Origin: Aliiroseovarius sp. F47248L
GTDB taxonomy: Bacteria > Pseudomonadota > Alphaproteobacteria > Rhodobacterales > Rhodobacteraceae
DNA: 64,000 nucleotides
NCBI RefSeq assembly: GCF_023016085.1
Contig: NZ_JALKBF010000001.1
Coordinates: 2,170,001 to 2,234,000 of the forward strand
Direction: 5' to 3'
Below the pieces are notes generated by a model. That model did no database searches. It was not told where the DNA came from and was given only the letters and a program-made list of their open reading frames with translations. The position numbers and the translations under genes were made by a program. This document shows positions 27,598 through 35,898 of this stretch, piece after piece (positions within the stretch are counted from its first letter, which is position 1; every line of letters starts with the position of its first letter).

Positions 27598-29124
27598 TCA
27601 ACGCGCTTTTACGACGCGGCGGACCAACAGGCTGCATAATGCAACAGTGATCAGCACAGCCAATGGCATGTCACCATGGCGGGAATAAGGCGTGGTTTGA
27701 TCAGCGCCAGGCAAAGGTTGGTCAAGAAAGCCAGCCTGACCCAGCGCAAGGGTGGCCCGCAACTGGCCGCGTGCGTCGATCACGGCTGATATACCCGTAT
27801 TGGCGACCCGGATTACTGGAAGACCAAATTCGATCGCACGAAAACGGGCTTGGGCAAGGTGCTGATACGGCATGGTATAGTCACCAAACCACGCATCATT
27901 CGTTGCGTGTAGGATCCAGTCCGCCCGTTCAGGAACTGCAAGGATATCCCTCGGAAACACCGCCTCGTAACAAATCAGCGGCAACGCTGCGCCCGCCAAC
28001 CCTGTATCCAACAACCGTGCGCCCGGCCCTGCCGAGTAGCCGTTTCCGGCACGCGAGGCGAAAGCGCTGATGCCGAATTGCTCCAGCCAATCGCCGAGCG
28101 GAATGTATTCGCCGAAGGGCACCAGATGGTGCTTGTCATAGGTCGCCTGCACCTGCCCTTCAGGGTCAATCAGCGCGAGGCTGTTGTAGTATTGCATCGC
28201 GTCGCCACGCTGCACTCCGAACAGCACCGGTGCACCTTGTGCTGCTTCGGCCATGACGATGCGCAGGTCATCAGTCCAATCCAACAAAGTTGGCACAGCG
28301 GTTTCAGGCCAGATCACCAAATCGGGACGCGGTTGCCCGGGTGCCGGCTCGGCTGCCGTGAACTCTATTTGACGGGTAACGAAATCATAAGCGTGGTCGG
28401 GATCCCATTTCAGATGTTGCGGCGCGTTGGGCTGGACAAGACGCAGTGTTACATTACGATCCGCTGGCAGCGGATTTTGTCCCCGCGTCACACCAACAAC
28501 CAGACCACCGACCACAAGGACCACACCCAGCGCCAACAACGTAAAACGCGTGCGTATGCTCGCTCCCGTTGCCGAAAACCGTGCCATCAGCACCGCCAAC
28601 AGAATGGTCGCCGCGCCCAAGCCGCTGGCCCCAACATAACTGGCCAGTTGAGCATATGTTGTATCAATCCAGACATGTCCCGGATTGCCCCAGGGAAATC
28701 CTGTGAACAACCAGCCGCGGACCCACTCGGCCCCGGACATTGTCAGCGCGAGAGAGAGCCAGCGAAGGACCGGCGATGCCAAGCAGTGTGCCAGAGCGGC
28801 CGAAGCACCCCACAGTAGAGCCAGACCAGCCGCCATAAAAAACAATGCAAAAGGTGCCATCCACCCGTGCCGCGCGGCATCAACAAAAAAAGGTTCGACC
28901 AGCCAAGAAAGTGTAACGCCAAAATAGCCGACACCCAAAACCCAAGCGCGCAACCCAGCCTGTTTTGAGTTTTCGCTTTTCAGGACAAAATAGAAGGCAG
29001 CCGCAAGCCCGATCAACGTGAGAACGGGCCAGTTGAACGGTGCGTGACCCAACGCAGCCACACCGCCCAACGCGCAGATGGCCAAAACCGTCCGAACAGT
29101 TGCCAGACGGTTACGTTTTGTCAT
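27598..29124 (-). CDS. lnt: Apolipoprotein N-acyltransferase
   Basis: Lnt adds the third acyl chain to lipoproteins in the inner membrane. The 508-residue product has about six N-terminal TM helices, then a nitrilase-like periplasmic domain with the triad segments WPETAVP (Glu), YDKHHLVPFGEYIP (Lys) and LICYEAVFP (Cys), plus HATNDAWFGDYTMPYQHL after it. A final hydrophobic segment lies near residues 488-505. Its start overlaps the end of the CBS-domain gene by 14 bases. Confidence 0.96.
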   Translation of the reverse strand: MTKRNRLATVRTVLAICALGGVAALGHAPFNWPVLTLIGLAAAFYFVLKSENSKQAGLRAWVLGVGYFGVTLSWLVEPFFVDAARHGWMAPFALFFMAAGLALLWGASAALAHCLASPVLRWLSLALTMSGAEWVRGWLFTGFPWGNPGHVWIDTTYAQLASYVGASGLGAATILLAVLMARFSATGASIRTRFTLLALGVVLVVGGLVVGVTRGQNPLPADRNVTLRLVQPNAPQHLKWDPDHAYDFVTRQIEFTAAEPAPGQPRPDLVIWPETAVPTLLDWTDDLRIVMAEAAQGAPVLFGVQRGDAMQYYNSLALIDPEGQVQATYDKHHLVPFGEYIPLGDWLEQFGISAFASRAGNGYSAGPGARLLDTGLAGAALPLICYEAVFPRDILAVPERADWILHATNDAWFGDYTMPYQHLAQARFRAIEFGLPVIRVANTGISAVIDARGQLRATLALGQAGFLDQPLPGADQTTPYSRHGDMPLAVLITVALCSLLVRRVVKAR

Positions 29125-30019
29125 CAGGATTTGACGGAACCCGAACCCGCAGGCGCTTGATCCGGCGCGGGTCGGCGTCGACGACTTCGATTTCGGGACC
29201 AGCTGGGTGGGCGATCACCTCGCCGCGTGCAGGCACATGGCCCGACAGGACAAAGACCAACCCGCCCAAAGTGTCGACCTCTTCATCGTCGATATCTTCG
29301 CCAGACAGGTCAATGCCGATCTCAGCCTCGAATTCGTCCAGCGGGGTTTTGGCTTCGGCCAAGTAGCAGCCCGGTTTTTCTTCGACCCACAGCGCACCTT
29401 CTTCGAGATCGTGTTCGTCCTCAATCTCGCCGATCACCTGTTCGATCAAGTCTTCGATGGTCACCAACCCATCAACCCCACCATATTCATCAATGACAAG
29501 TGCCATGTGAATCCGCTCGGTCTGCATCTTTTGCAATAGCACACCGATCGGCATGGACGGCGGTGCATAGAGAAGCGGGCGCAACAGCTCGCGTAGTGAA
29601 AACTCAGTGGTTTTCACATCTGCAGCGCCATTGAAGCCATAGTTCAATGCGAGGTCTTTCAGGTGAACCAGCCCGTTGGGCGTGTCCAGAGTGCCGTCAA
29701 ACACCGGCACCCGCGTCAGGCCGCTTTCACGAAACAATGCAACAAGATCGTCTTTTTCAATATCCACAGGAGCCGAGACAATTTCAGCCTTGGGGACCAT
29801 AACATCTTCGACCCGCATTCGACGCAGGTTCATCATGCCCGGTGTGACAAAAGGGGATACGCCGTAGGTGACGGCGGGTGCGTTCTGAGGTGGCTCGCTC
29901 ACTGTATCCGAGGGGCTGAGCGCCCCGACAATACGACCGAAAAACCCGGTCCTGCTACTTTCAGTTTCACTTGGCGCGCTTTGCGCCGCCTCAGAAGAAC
30001 CGTCTTCGGTGTCGCCCAT
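29111..30019 (-). CDS. CorC/TlyC-type CBS-domain protein
   Basis: About 302 residues from the ATG at 30019, which has an AAGGAAAG site. After an acidic N-terminus come RVEDVMVPKAEIVSA, paired CBS domains (about 85-200; LVHLKDLAL, MALVIDEYGGVDGLVTIEDLIEQVIGEIEDEHD) and a CorC_HlyC domain near the C-terminus. The YGGVDGLVTIEDLIE segment is the adenine nucleotide-binding hallmark. Such soluble proteins are named CorC or hemolysin C and are linked to Mg/Co efflux or membrane ion homeostasis. It continues the phoH-ybeY-corC-lnt order common in Gram-negative bacteria. Confidence 0.9.
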   Translation of the reverse strand: MGDTEDGSSEAAQSAPSETESSRTGFFGRIVGALSPSDTVSEPPQNAPAVTYGVSPFVTPGMMNLRRMRVEDVMVPKAEIVSAPVDIEKDDLVALFRESGLTRVPVFDGTLDTPNGLVHLKDLALNYGFNGAADVKTTEFSLRELLRPLLYAPPSMPIGVLLQKMQTERIHMALVIDEYGGVDGLVTIEDLIEQVIGEIEDEHDLEEGALWVEEKPGCYLAEAKTPLDEFEAEIGIDLSGEDIDDEEVDTLGGLVFVLSGHVPARGEVIAHPAGPEIEVVDADPRRIKRLRVRVPSNPDDKT

Positions 30020-30054
30020 CTTTCCTTTTCCATATTCGCGCAAAATTGCGCAGG

Positions 30055-30549
30055 TTATCCTTCATATGGGTCTGAAATGCCCATCTTGCCAAGGATTTCA
30101 ACCTCCAACCCCTCCATCAGGGCTGCATCTTTGTCGTCTATGTGATCATAACCCAACAGATGCAATATCCCATGCACCAATAAATGGGTCACATGAGCGG
30201 AGAATTTCTTACCTTGCGCAGCTGCTTCAAGCTGACAGATGTCATATGCAATCGCAATATCGCCCAGCTCCGGGTCTGAAGGCGAATGCGGCACGCCGCC
30301 CGGCTGGTCGGGCGCACGGTCTTCGGACGGCCAGGACAAGACGTTCGTCGGCAAAGGTTTGTCACGAAAGTCACCGTTCAGCGCCGCGATCCGTGCATCG
30401 TCACATGCCAGCAAGCTGATCTCGACCCCCTGCCCGTCAATTGGCGTCAGAGCAAGATGATCGGCCACGGCCTCCGCAGCCTGACCTGCCAGAATGCCCA
30501 GATCCACCGCCGTCCAGCGTTCATCTTCAATCACAAGATCCACATTCAT
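30055..30549 (-). CDS. ybeY: Endoribonuclease YbeY
   Basis: YbeY is a zinc RNase needed for 16S rRNA 3' maturation and ribosome quality control. The 164-residue product carries the metal-binding signature HLLVHGILHLLGYDH with three His ligands, preceded by LGDIAIAYDICQLEA. The ATG at 30549 lies just after the phoH stop (30551), so longer in-frame starts inside phoH are rejected. Confidence 0.96.
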   Translation of the reverse strand: MNVDLVIEDERWTAVDLGILAGQAAEAVADHLALTPIDGQGVEISLLACDDARIAALNGDFRDKPLPTNVLSWPSEDRAPDQPGGVPHSPSDPELGDIAIAYDICQLEAAAQGKKFSAHVTHLLVHGILHLLGYDHIDDKDAALMEGLEVEILGKMGISDPYEG

Positions 30550-30550
30550 G

Positions 30551-31603
30551 TCAGCGGTCGCGCTGCTCGCGCTCGGCCTTCTTGACCATCGCCTTTTGTG
30601 CTGCGTCGTCATAGGCCTCGATGATCTTGGCGACCAGCGGATGGCGCACCACGTCTTTCGAGGTGAAGTAATTGAAGGCGATCTGGTCGATGCCCTTCAA
30701 CAGCCCTTCAGCATCGCGCAACCCGCTGTCCACACCGCGCGGCAAATCAATCTGCGTGCGGTCGCCGGTGATCACCATCCGCGACCCTTCGCCCAGTCGG
30801 GTCAGGAACATCTTCATCTGCATGGTTGTGGCATTCTGCGCCTCGTCCAGCACGACATAAGCATTGGCCAGCGTGCGCCCACGCATGAAAGCCAGGGGCG
30901 CAATCTCAATTCGCTTTTCTTCGATCAGCTTTGCCACTTGCTTGCCGGGCAGAAAATCATTCAGCGCGTCGTAAAGCGGCTGCATGTAGGGATCGACCTT
31001 GTCTTTCATGTCACCGGGCAGATAACCCAGCTTCTCGCCGGCTTCCACGGCAGGGCGGCTCAGGATCAAGCGATCCACATGCCCGCCTAAAAACATGTTC
31101 ACACCCACAGCCACCGCCAAATAGGTCTTGCCGGTGCCTGCAGGCCCGATGCCGAAGGCAAGTTCGTTCTGAAACAGGTTCTGAACATAGGCTTTCTGCG
31201 CTTCGGTGCGCGGCTCAACAGTTTTCTTGCGGGTCTTGATCTCAACCGCGCCACCCTTAAACATTTCCATCTGGTCGCCGTCGCGGGTGCCCGTACCCTC
31301 GTCGGTTCCGCCCATGCGAATCTCGGCGTCGATGTCCCCGGCCTCGATCCCCTTTCCGCTTTCCAGCCGCTGATAAAGGGCCTGTAAGACCTCGACAGCT
31401 TTCGTGCGCGCGCTGGCTTCACCGAACACGGCAAGCTGATTGCCGCGCCGCACGATCTGCACGCCCAAATGGCTTTCGATATGGGTCAGGTTCTTGTCAA
31501 ACTCACCGCACAGGTCGATCAACAGGCGGTTGTCGGGAAATTCAAGCAGCGCTTCTTCGGCGGTCGAGGCGTCGGGCGCAGCGGTCAGGTTTTCAAATCC
31601 CAA
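30551..31603 (-). CDS. PhoH-family ATPase
   Basis: 350 residues: an N-terminal KH-like RNA-binding part (about 20-100), then the PhoH P-loop domain with GPAGTGKTYLAVAVGVN (Walker A), SRPAVEAGEKLGYLPGD, AFMRGRTLANAYVVLDEAQNAT (Walker B) and TRLGEGSRMVITGD. PhoH proteins are paired with YbeY across bacteria and are thought to act in RNA metabolism as an ATPase or helicase. It is followed at once by ybeY and precedes miaB's 3' end by 109 bases. Confidence 0.95.
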   Translation of the reverse strand: MGFENLTAAPDASTAEEALLEFPDNRLLIDLCGEFDKNLTHIESHLGVQIVRRGNQLAVFGEASARTKAVEVLQALYQRLESGKGIEAGDIDAEIRMGGTDEGTGTRDGDQMEMFKGGAVEIKTRKKTVEPRTEAQKAYVQNLFQNELAFGIGPAGTGKTYLAVAVGVNMFLGGHVDRLILSRPAVEAGEKLGYLPGDMKDKVDPYMQPLYDALNDFLPGKQVAKLIEEKRIEIAPLAFMRGRTLANAYVVLDEAQNATTMQMKMFLTRLGEGSRMVITGDRTQIDLPRGVDSGLRDAEGLLKGIDQIAFNYFTSKDVVRHPLVAKIIEAYDDAAQKAMVKKAEREQRDR

Positions 31604-31712
31604 TACGGGGTCTCCTGGTCAGATCCTATAGTGTGATGGTGCCAAGTGCAGAAGGCAGGCGCAAGCCCCCTTTGAAAATCTTCACGAACTCGACACAATA
31701 GCGAAGGCGAGA

Positions 31713-33044
31713 TTACCCAATCAATTCGCCCGCAAGCGAATTGGTGCTACTGTCCACGATCTTCACGCGCCGTAGCTCTCCGACCCGGCCTTCTGGGGCA
31801 TGGACATGCACGGCGTGCAGGTGATCGGATTTACCAACCATCTGCCCCTCAAGCCGGCCCGTCTTTTCAAATAGCACGCCAACCTCTTTACCAACCATCG
31901 CATGCTGAATGGCGCGTTGCTGGTCGGTCAGCATAGCTTGCAACCGGTGTAGGCGATCCGTGGCAATCGCGTCATCCACCAGCGTGCGTTCGGCGGCTGG
32001 CGTGCCGGGGCGGGTCGAGTACTTGAAGCTATAAGCCTGTCCGTAGTTCACCTCGCGGATCAGGGACATCGTATCCTCGAAATCCTGATCGTCTTCTTCG
32101 GGGAAGCCGACAATGAAATCGCCCGACAGCAGAATATCGGGTCGCGCTTCACGGATGCGTTCGATGAGGCGCAGATAACCGTCCGCCGTGTGGCTGCGGT
32201 TCATCCGCTTCAGAATCTTGTCAGACCCCGACTGAACCGGCAGGTGCAGATATGGCATCAGCTTGGCACATGTCCCATGTGCCTCGATCAAATCATCGCT
32301 CATATCGTTAGGATGCGAGGTCGTGAAGCGGATGCGCTCCAACCCGTCAACGTCATTCAGCGCCCAGATGAGCTTTGCCAATGACCAGTCGCCCCCCTCG
32401 CCCGCACCGTGATAGGCGTTGACGTTCTGGCCCAACAGCGTGATCTCTCGCACACCGCGTTCGACCAGGTCGCGGGCTTCACGCAGGATACGGTCAACCG
32501 GGCGGCTGACCTCTGCTCCGCGGGTATAAGGCACCACGCAGAACGCGCAGAATTTGTCACAGCCTTCTTGCACTGTCAGAAACGCTGATGGATTACGGGC
32601 TGCTTTCTTTGTCCCGTGCCGCACGGGCAGGTGTTCGAACTTGTCTTCCTCGGGGAAATCGGTGTCTAACGCCTTTTCGCCCTTCGCCACCTGTTCCATC
32701 ATCTGGGGCAGACGGTGATAGGTCTGCGGTCCGACCACCAGATCGACCATCGGCTGACGGCGTATGATCTCTTCGCCCTCAGCCTGCGCCACGCAACCAG
32801 CTACACCGATTTTCAGGTCAGGTTTTTCCGCCTTTAATCCTTTGAAACGGCCAAGTTCGGAATATACCTTCTCGGCCGCTTTTTCGCGAATGTGACAGGT
32901 GTTCAGCAGGATCATATCCGCATCGTCGGGCGTGTCAGTCTGCACATACCCGTCTGCGCCCAGCGCTTCGGCCATGCGTTCGCTGTCATAGACGTTCATC
33001 TGACAGCCATAGGTGCGAATGAAGAGTTTTTTAGGGTCGGACAT
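31713..33044 (-). CDS. miaB: tRNA-2-methylthio-N6-dimethylallyladenosine synthase
   Basis: MiaB adds the methylthio group at A37 of tRNAs. The product (443 residues) has the N-terminal UPF0004 cluster Cys residues ([36 protein letters not shown]), the radical SAM CxxxCxxC (CDKFCAFC) and a C-terminal TRAM domain. The ATG at 33044 has AGGAA at good spacing; upstream in-frame starts would add 27 unconserved residues. It leads the miaB-phoH-ybeY-corC-lnt series. Confidence 0.97.
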   Translation of the reverse strand: MSDPKKLFIRTYGCQMNVYDSERMAEALGADGYVQTDTPDDADMILLNTCHIREKAAEKVYSELGRFKGLKAEKPDLKIGVAGCVAQAEGEEIIRRQPMVDLVVGPQTYHRLPQMMEQVAKGEKALDTDFPEEDKFEHLPVRHGTKKAARNPSAFLTVQEGCDKFCAFCVVPYTRGAEVSRPVDRILREARDLVERGVREITLLGQNVNAYHGAGEGGDWSLAKLIWALNDVDGLERIRFTTSHPNDMSDDLIEAHGTCAKLMPYLHLPVQSGSDKILKRMNRSHTADGYLRLIERIREARPDILLSGDFIVGFPEEDDQDFEDTMSLIREVNYGQAYSFKYSTRPGTPAAERTLVDDAIATDRLHRLQAMLTDQQRAIQHAMVGKEVGVLFEKTGRLEGQMVGKSDHLHAVHVHAPEGRVGELRRVKIVDSSTNSLAGELIG

Positions 33045-33191
33045 GACGCGCATTTCCTGCTGTATAAGGCTGTGGATCAGGTCCCGTGTCCTATAGCAAA
33101 GCGCAACATGCCGCAACGCTTGCAAAAGGCTTTGATTTCATAGCATTTTGGCAAAAACGCCGCAGAATCCTGCGACCGGTAAGAGAGCGTG

Positions 33192-34055
33192 ATGCGATAT
33201 AACGGCCTGACAGATTTCCTGAGCACTGGCGCCAAGGCGCTGGCAAAGGGGCCTGTCGCGATGATATTTGTCGAAGACTTAATCGAAGTTGAAAGCACTA
33301 TTACCCACCACCAGAACGCTGGCTTCGCCGAGGTGCTGGTGTTCGCGCCGGACGTGCTCGAGCTGCCCGACGCGATTGAAAACACGATCCACCGAATCCC
33401 CTATGCCGTCGCCCGCGAAGGGGCATTGCAGCACGCAGTTAACAAGATCATCGACGCTGCCCCCGGCATCTGGCTGTATTATTGTTTCAACGCTGAATAT
33501 CTGTTCCATCCATTCTGCGAAACCCGTTCGATCGGAGAGCTTTTGGCCTTCCACACAGAAGAACGGCGCAACTCGGTCTTGACCTACGTCGTGGACCTTT
33601 ATGCCGACGACCTGTCGCACTATCCGAACGCTGTGTCTCTGGATCATGCATATCTGGACAAATCGGGCTATTACGCATTAGGCCGCCCGGACGCAGACGG
33701 CAATCCGCGTGAACGTCAGTTGGAGTTTTTCGGCGGGCTACGTTGGCGGTTTGAGGAGCACATCCCGCCCGCGCGACGAAAGATCGACCGAATCTCGATC
33801 TTTCGCGCAAAGAAGGGTCTGAAACTGCGCCCCGATCACACGTTCAGTGATGAAGAATACAACACCTTTGCTTGCCCGTGGCACAACAACATCACGGTTG
33901 CGATTGCGAGCTTCAGAACAGCCAAAGCTTTGAAATCAAACGCGGGATCAACTTTCGAGATTTCAAGCTTCAAATGGCATAATTCGACCCAATTCAACTG
34001 GTCATCTCAACAGTTGCTCGACTTGGGATTGATGGAGCCCGGACAGTGGTTCTAG
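33192..34055 (+). CDS. Conserved hypothetical protein, glycosyltransferase-like
   Basis: 287 residues, soluble, no signal peptide. The first half (IFVEDLIEVESTITHHQNAGFAEVLVFAPD, then GIWLYYCFNAEYLFHPFCETRSIGELLAFHTEERRNSVLTYVVDLY) resembles the layout of family 2-type glycosyltransferases in which an aspartate-rich FNAEYL or DADE motif follows the nucleotide fold, but the DXD motif is not clear. The C-terminus is rich in His/Trp (FACPWHNNITV, KWHNSTQFNW). I do not assign a function. It stands alone between miaB (divergent) and the FKBP gene. Confidence 0.65.
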   Translation: MRYNGLTDFLSTGAKALAKGPVAMIFVEDLIEVESTITHHQNAGFAEVLVFAPDVLELPDAIENTIHRIPYAVAREGALQHAVNKIIDAAPGIWLYYCFNAEYLFHPFCETRSIGELLAFHTEERRNSVLTYVVDLYADDLSHYPNAVSLDHAYLDKSGYYALGRPDADGNPRERQLEFFGGLRWRFEEHIPPARRKIDRISIFRAKKGLKLRPDHTFSDEEYNTFACPWHNNITVAIASFRTAKALKSNAGSTFEISSFKWHNSTQFNWSSQQLLDLGLMEPGQWF

Positions 34056-34173
34056 GTGAAGAAAGGGCCTCCCTTTACATCCGGTCTTAAACCTTTAGGG
34101 TCAGCCCATCACACGAGCACCCGCTGAGCAAGCGGCCTCGTCCACCAATCCCCCCCTACATCACGAGGCATCT

Positions 34174-34602
34174 ATGACCGAAGTCACATCCGGCGCAACC
34201 GTGCGCATTCACTACACTGGAACGCTTGAAGACGGCACCGTATTTGACAGTTCCGAAGGTCGCGATCCGTTAGAGTTCACGGTCGGGTCCGGCATGATTA
34301 TCCCCGGTCTGGACAATGCCCTGCCGGGTATGGTTGTCGGTGAAAAGAAGAAAGTCACAATAGCCCCGGAAGAGGCCTATGGCCCGCGTCAGGAAGAAGC
34401 GCTTCTGGAAGTGCCGCGTGGTGATATTCCGGCAGAAATTCCGCTAGAGGTCGGTTTGCAACTGCAGATGACCGGGCAACAAGGCCAGCCGGTCCCGGTG
34501 ACGGTCACTGAGTTGACCGAGGAAAGTGTGACACTGGATGCAAATCACGCGTTGGCCGGCGAAACGCTGATCTTTGACTTCGAAGTGGTCAGTGTCGCGT
34601 AA
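34174..34602 (+). CDS. FKBP-type peptidyl-prolyl isomerase, SlyD-like
   Basis: 142 residues. The FKBP core begins VRIHYTGTLEDGTVFDSSEGRDPLEFTVGSGMIIPGLDNALPGMVVGEKKKVTIAPEEAYG, with an inserted IF (insert-in-flap) domain, as in SlyD, after about residue 70. It lacks the His-rich metal-binding tail of E. coli SlyD. It would act as a cytosolic prolyl isomerase and chaperone. The transposon begins six bases beyond its TAA, so downstream transcription context has been altered. Confidence 0.93.
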   Translation: MTEVTSGATVRIHYTGTLEDGTVFDSSEGRDPLEFTVGSGMIIPGLDNALPGMVVGEKKKVTIAPEEAYGPRQEEALLEVPRGDIPAEIPLEVGLQLQMTGQQGQPVPVTVTELTEESVTLDANHALAGETLIFDFEVVSVA

Positions 34603-34607
34603 ACTTG

Positions 34608-34632
34608 CGGCCTTATGTATCAAACGCACCAA
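34608..34632 (+). repeat. Left terminal inverted repeat of the transposon
   Basis: Twenty-five bases identical, in reverse complement, to 38124-38148. It begins six bases after the FKBP stop codon. The CCTTATGTA core recurs inside the element at 36923-36931. Confidence 0.9.
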
Positions 34633-34675
34633 CAATATAGCTGACTTTCAGTCTATTGTGAATCACCCTTGCACC

Positions 34676-35044
34676 ATGCAGGATAAGACGATCAACAATG
34701 CGCTTCTGGAACTCAGAAAGCAGGCCATTCGTGGGAGTGGTGATGGGCTGGCACATGTTGAGGCGTTGCTGACCATGCGGGGCGTTCACATGCCCCGCGT
34801 ATTGCCCGCCAAGCGCAAGGACGTGGCGCGCAAGGGTGAAATGACACAGATAGTTCTCAAGTCCCTACGCGATGGACCCAAGGCTTTACGATGCATTGTA
34901 GAAGATGTGGTGAAAGCAAGGCCGCACGTCGATCCTGACAGGTGCTACAATCGCGCGACGCAAGCGCTATACAAAATGAAGAGGCGAGGGCTGGTTGTGC
35001 AGGACTTCAGGCCGGATGGGTGTTTGTGGAAGCTGGCCCCGTAG
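34676..35044 (+). CDS. Transposon passenger, small winged-helix-like protein
   Basis: 122 residues from the ATG at 34676 (no good ribosome site, so the start is tentative; an open frame extends upstream through the transposon end). The N-terminal half is helical and basic (NNALLELRKQAIRGSGDGLAHVEALLTMRG); residues about 65-122 read like a winged helix-turn-helix domain (MTQIVLKSLRDGPKALRCIVEDVV, then YNRATQALYKMKRRGLVVQDFRPDGCLWKLAP). It lies alone on the plus strand just inside the left end. A DNA-binding role in element control is a guess. Confidence 0.6.
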   Translation: MQDKTINNALLELRKQAIRGSGDGLAHVEALLTMRGVHMPRVLPAKRKDVARKGEMTQIVLKSLRDGPKALRCIVEDVVKARPHVDPDRCYNRATQALYKMKRRGLVVQDFRPDGCLWKLAP

Positions 35045-35065
35045 GGCCAGCAGGAGGTAGTAATG

Positions 35066-35347
35066 TCAGAGCTTCAGATCACTGATGAAGGGATAGCTTC
35101 GGTTTGGGATGCGCTTACCCGTGAAATTCACGAACTCGTTGCCCCGCGTGCTCCTTTTGAGCGCATCCGTCATATGGTTGCTCATGAGATCATGAGTGTG
35201 CTTCTCGACGGAAGTCATGACATTTTCGAAGTTGTCACTTCGCCCACATCTGGGGCACGAAAAGATATCCTTCGGCTTCGGGTTAGTGGGGCCGTCCACC
35301 GCCACCTTACACTTGCCGCAAAGGACCGTTACGGTCTCACTGCTCAT
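35066..35347 (-). CDS. Transposon passenger, small zinc-ribbon protein
   Basis: 93 residues with a CxxC pair (VLCGKCKVAVDG) and a second pair (SCPRCGRSDNFENV) about 20 residues later, a typical zinc-ribbon spacing, then a helical basic half ending FTGKRIPNRSYPFISDLKL. The minus-strand reading is preferred over an overlapping plus-strand frame (35063-35350) because of these Cys pairs and because its start overlaps the GIY-YIG stop by eleven bases, as in an operon. Zinc ribbons in mobile elements often bind nucleic acid; no specific function is known. Confidence 0.65.
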   Translation of the reverse strand: MSSETVTVLCGKCKVAVDGPTNPKPKDIFSCPRCGRSDNFENVMTSVEKHTHDLMSNHMTDALKRSTRGNEFVNFTGKRIPNRSYPFISDLKL

Positions 35348-35696
35348 TAGCGAACCCCCCCAGTGCATTCTGGGCGTTAGCAGAAGGATTCAAGCCATAC
35401 CTAAGGTCAGTTTCAATGCGCAGGCTCTCGGCATCGCCCGCTACAGCAATAGCAGCGATATGAGTCATGCCGAAACGCGCGGCGCGAGCGTAGCCTTGGT
35501 GAGAGCCAATCCCAGTATTCAATCTCTGTTCAAGGGATTGGGTTTCACCAACGTAAAGAGCTTCCCAACTCCCAGAAGCGATTTGCCTACAGAAGATGTA
35601 GACCCCTGAAATTGGGTTGAAAGGTGTTCCTACAGGAAACACATCGAAACGGTATCGCGAGCCGGAATGTCCGGTCCAAGTCACAGTCATACTCAT
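35337..35696 (-). CDS. Transposon passenger, GIY-YIG domain protein
   Basis: 119 residues. Residues 31-35 (GVYIF) and 48-52 (YVGET) give the GIY and YIG elements, with Leu-Glu-Gln-Arg-Leu following, a fold used by UvrC, homing and restriction nucleases. The N-terminal part (VTWTGHSGSRYRFDVFPVGTPF) is a small beta domain. The Arg after YIG (QRLN) is present; the usual late Glu is not obvious, so activity is uncertain. A GGAG site precedes the ATG. It is operonic with the zinc-ribbon gene and follows a hairpin-rich leader. Confidence 0.7.
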   Translation of the reverse strand: MSMTVTWTGHSGSRYRFDVFPVGTPFNPISGVYIFCRQIASGSWEALYVGETQSLEQRLNTGIGSHQGYARAARFGMTHIAAIAVAGDAESLRIETDLRYGLNPSANAQNALGGFANEQ

Positions 35697-35747
35697 CGCT
35701 TTTTCTCCTTGCGATGTGTTGGCCGACTTGACTTGTGATTCCACATA

Positions 35748-35843
35748 TGGGTAAAAACCCAGTGAGAATTCTCAAACTTCCACCGGCCAACGGTGGTTTC
35801 ATTTACGCCTGAGCCGCTCCAACGGTTCAGGCGTTTTTCTTTT
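35748..35843 (+). ncRNA. Candidate structured RNA ending in a terminator
   Basis: Four successive stems lie in 86 bases: TGGGT/ACCCA (35748-35761), the palindrome TGAGAATTCTCA (35763-35774), CCACCG/CGGTGG (35780-35796) and CGCCTGAGCCG/CGGTTCAGGCG (35806-35833). The last is followed by TTTTTCTTTT, a textbook terminator on the plus strand. No plus-strand gene precedes it, so it may be a small RNA of the element, or on the other strand a structured leader of the GIY-YIG gene. No promoter was confirmed. Confidence 0.4.
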
Positions 35844-35898
35844 ACCGAATCGTGCGTGGTTGAGTCCAGCCCTTTCACCCTACATTTTGTAGTTGGGT

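Noticed and set aside
35063..35350. Plus-strand frame overlapping the zinc-ribbon gene
   Set aside because: Although it starts with an AGGAGG site, it has no motif, while the opposite strand has paired Cys motifs and an operon-like overlap with the GIY-YIG gene. Only one is likely real; some doubt remains.
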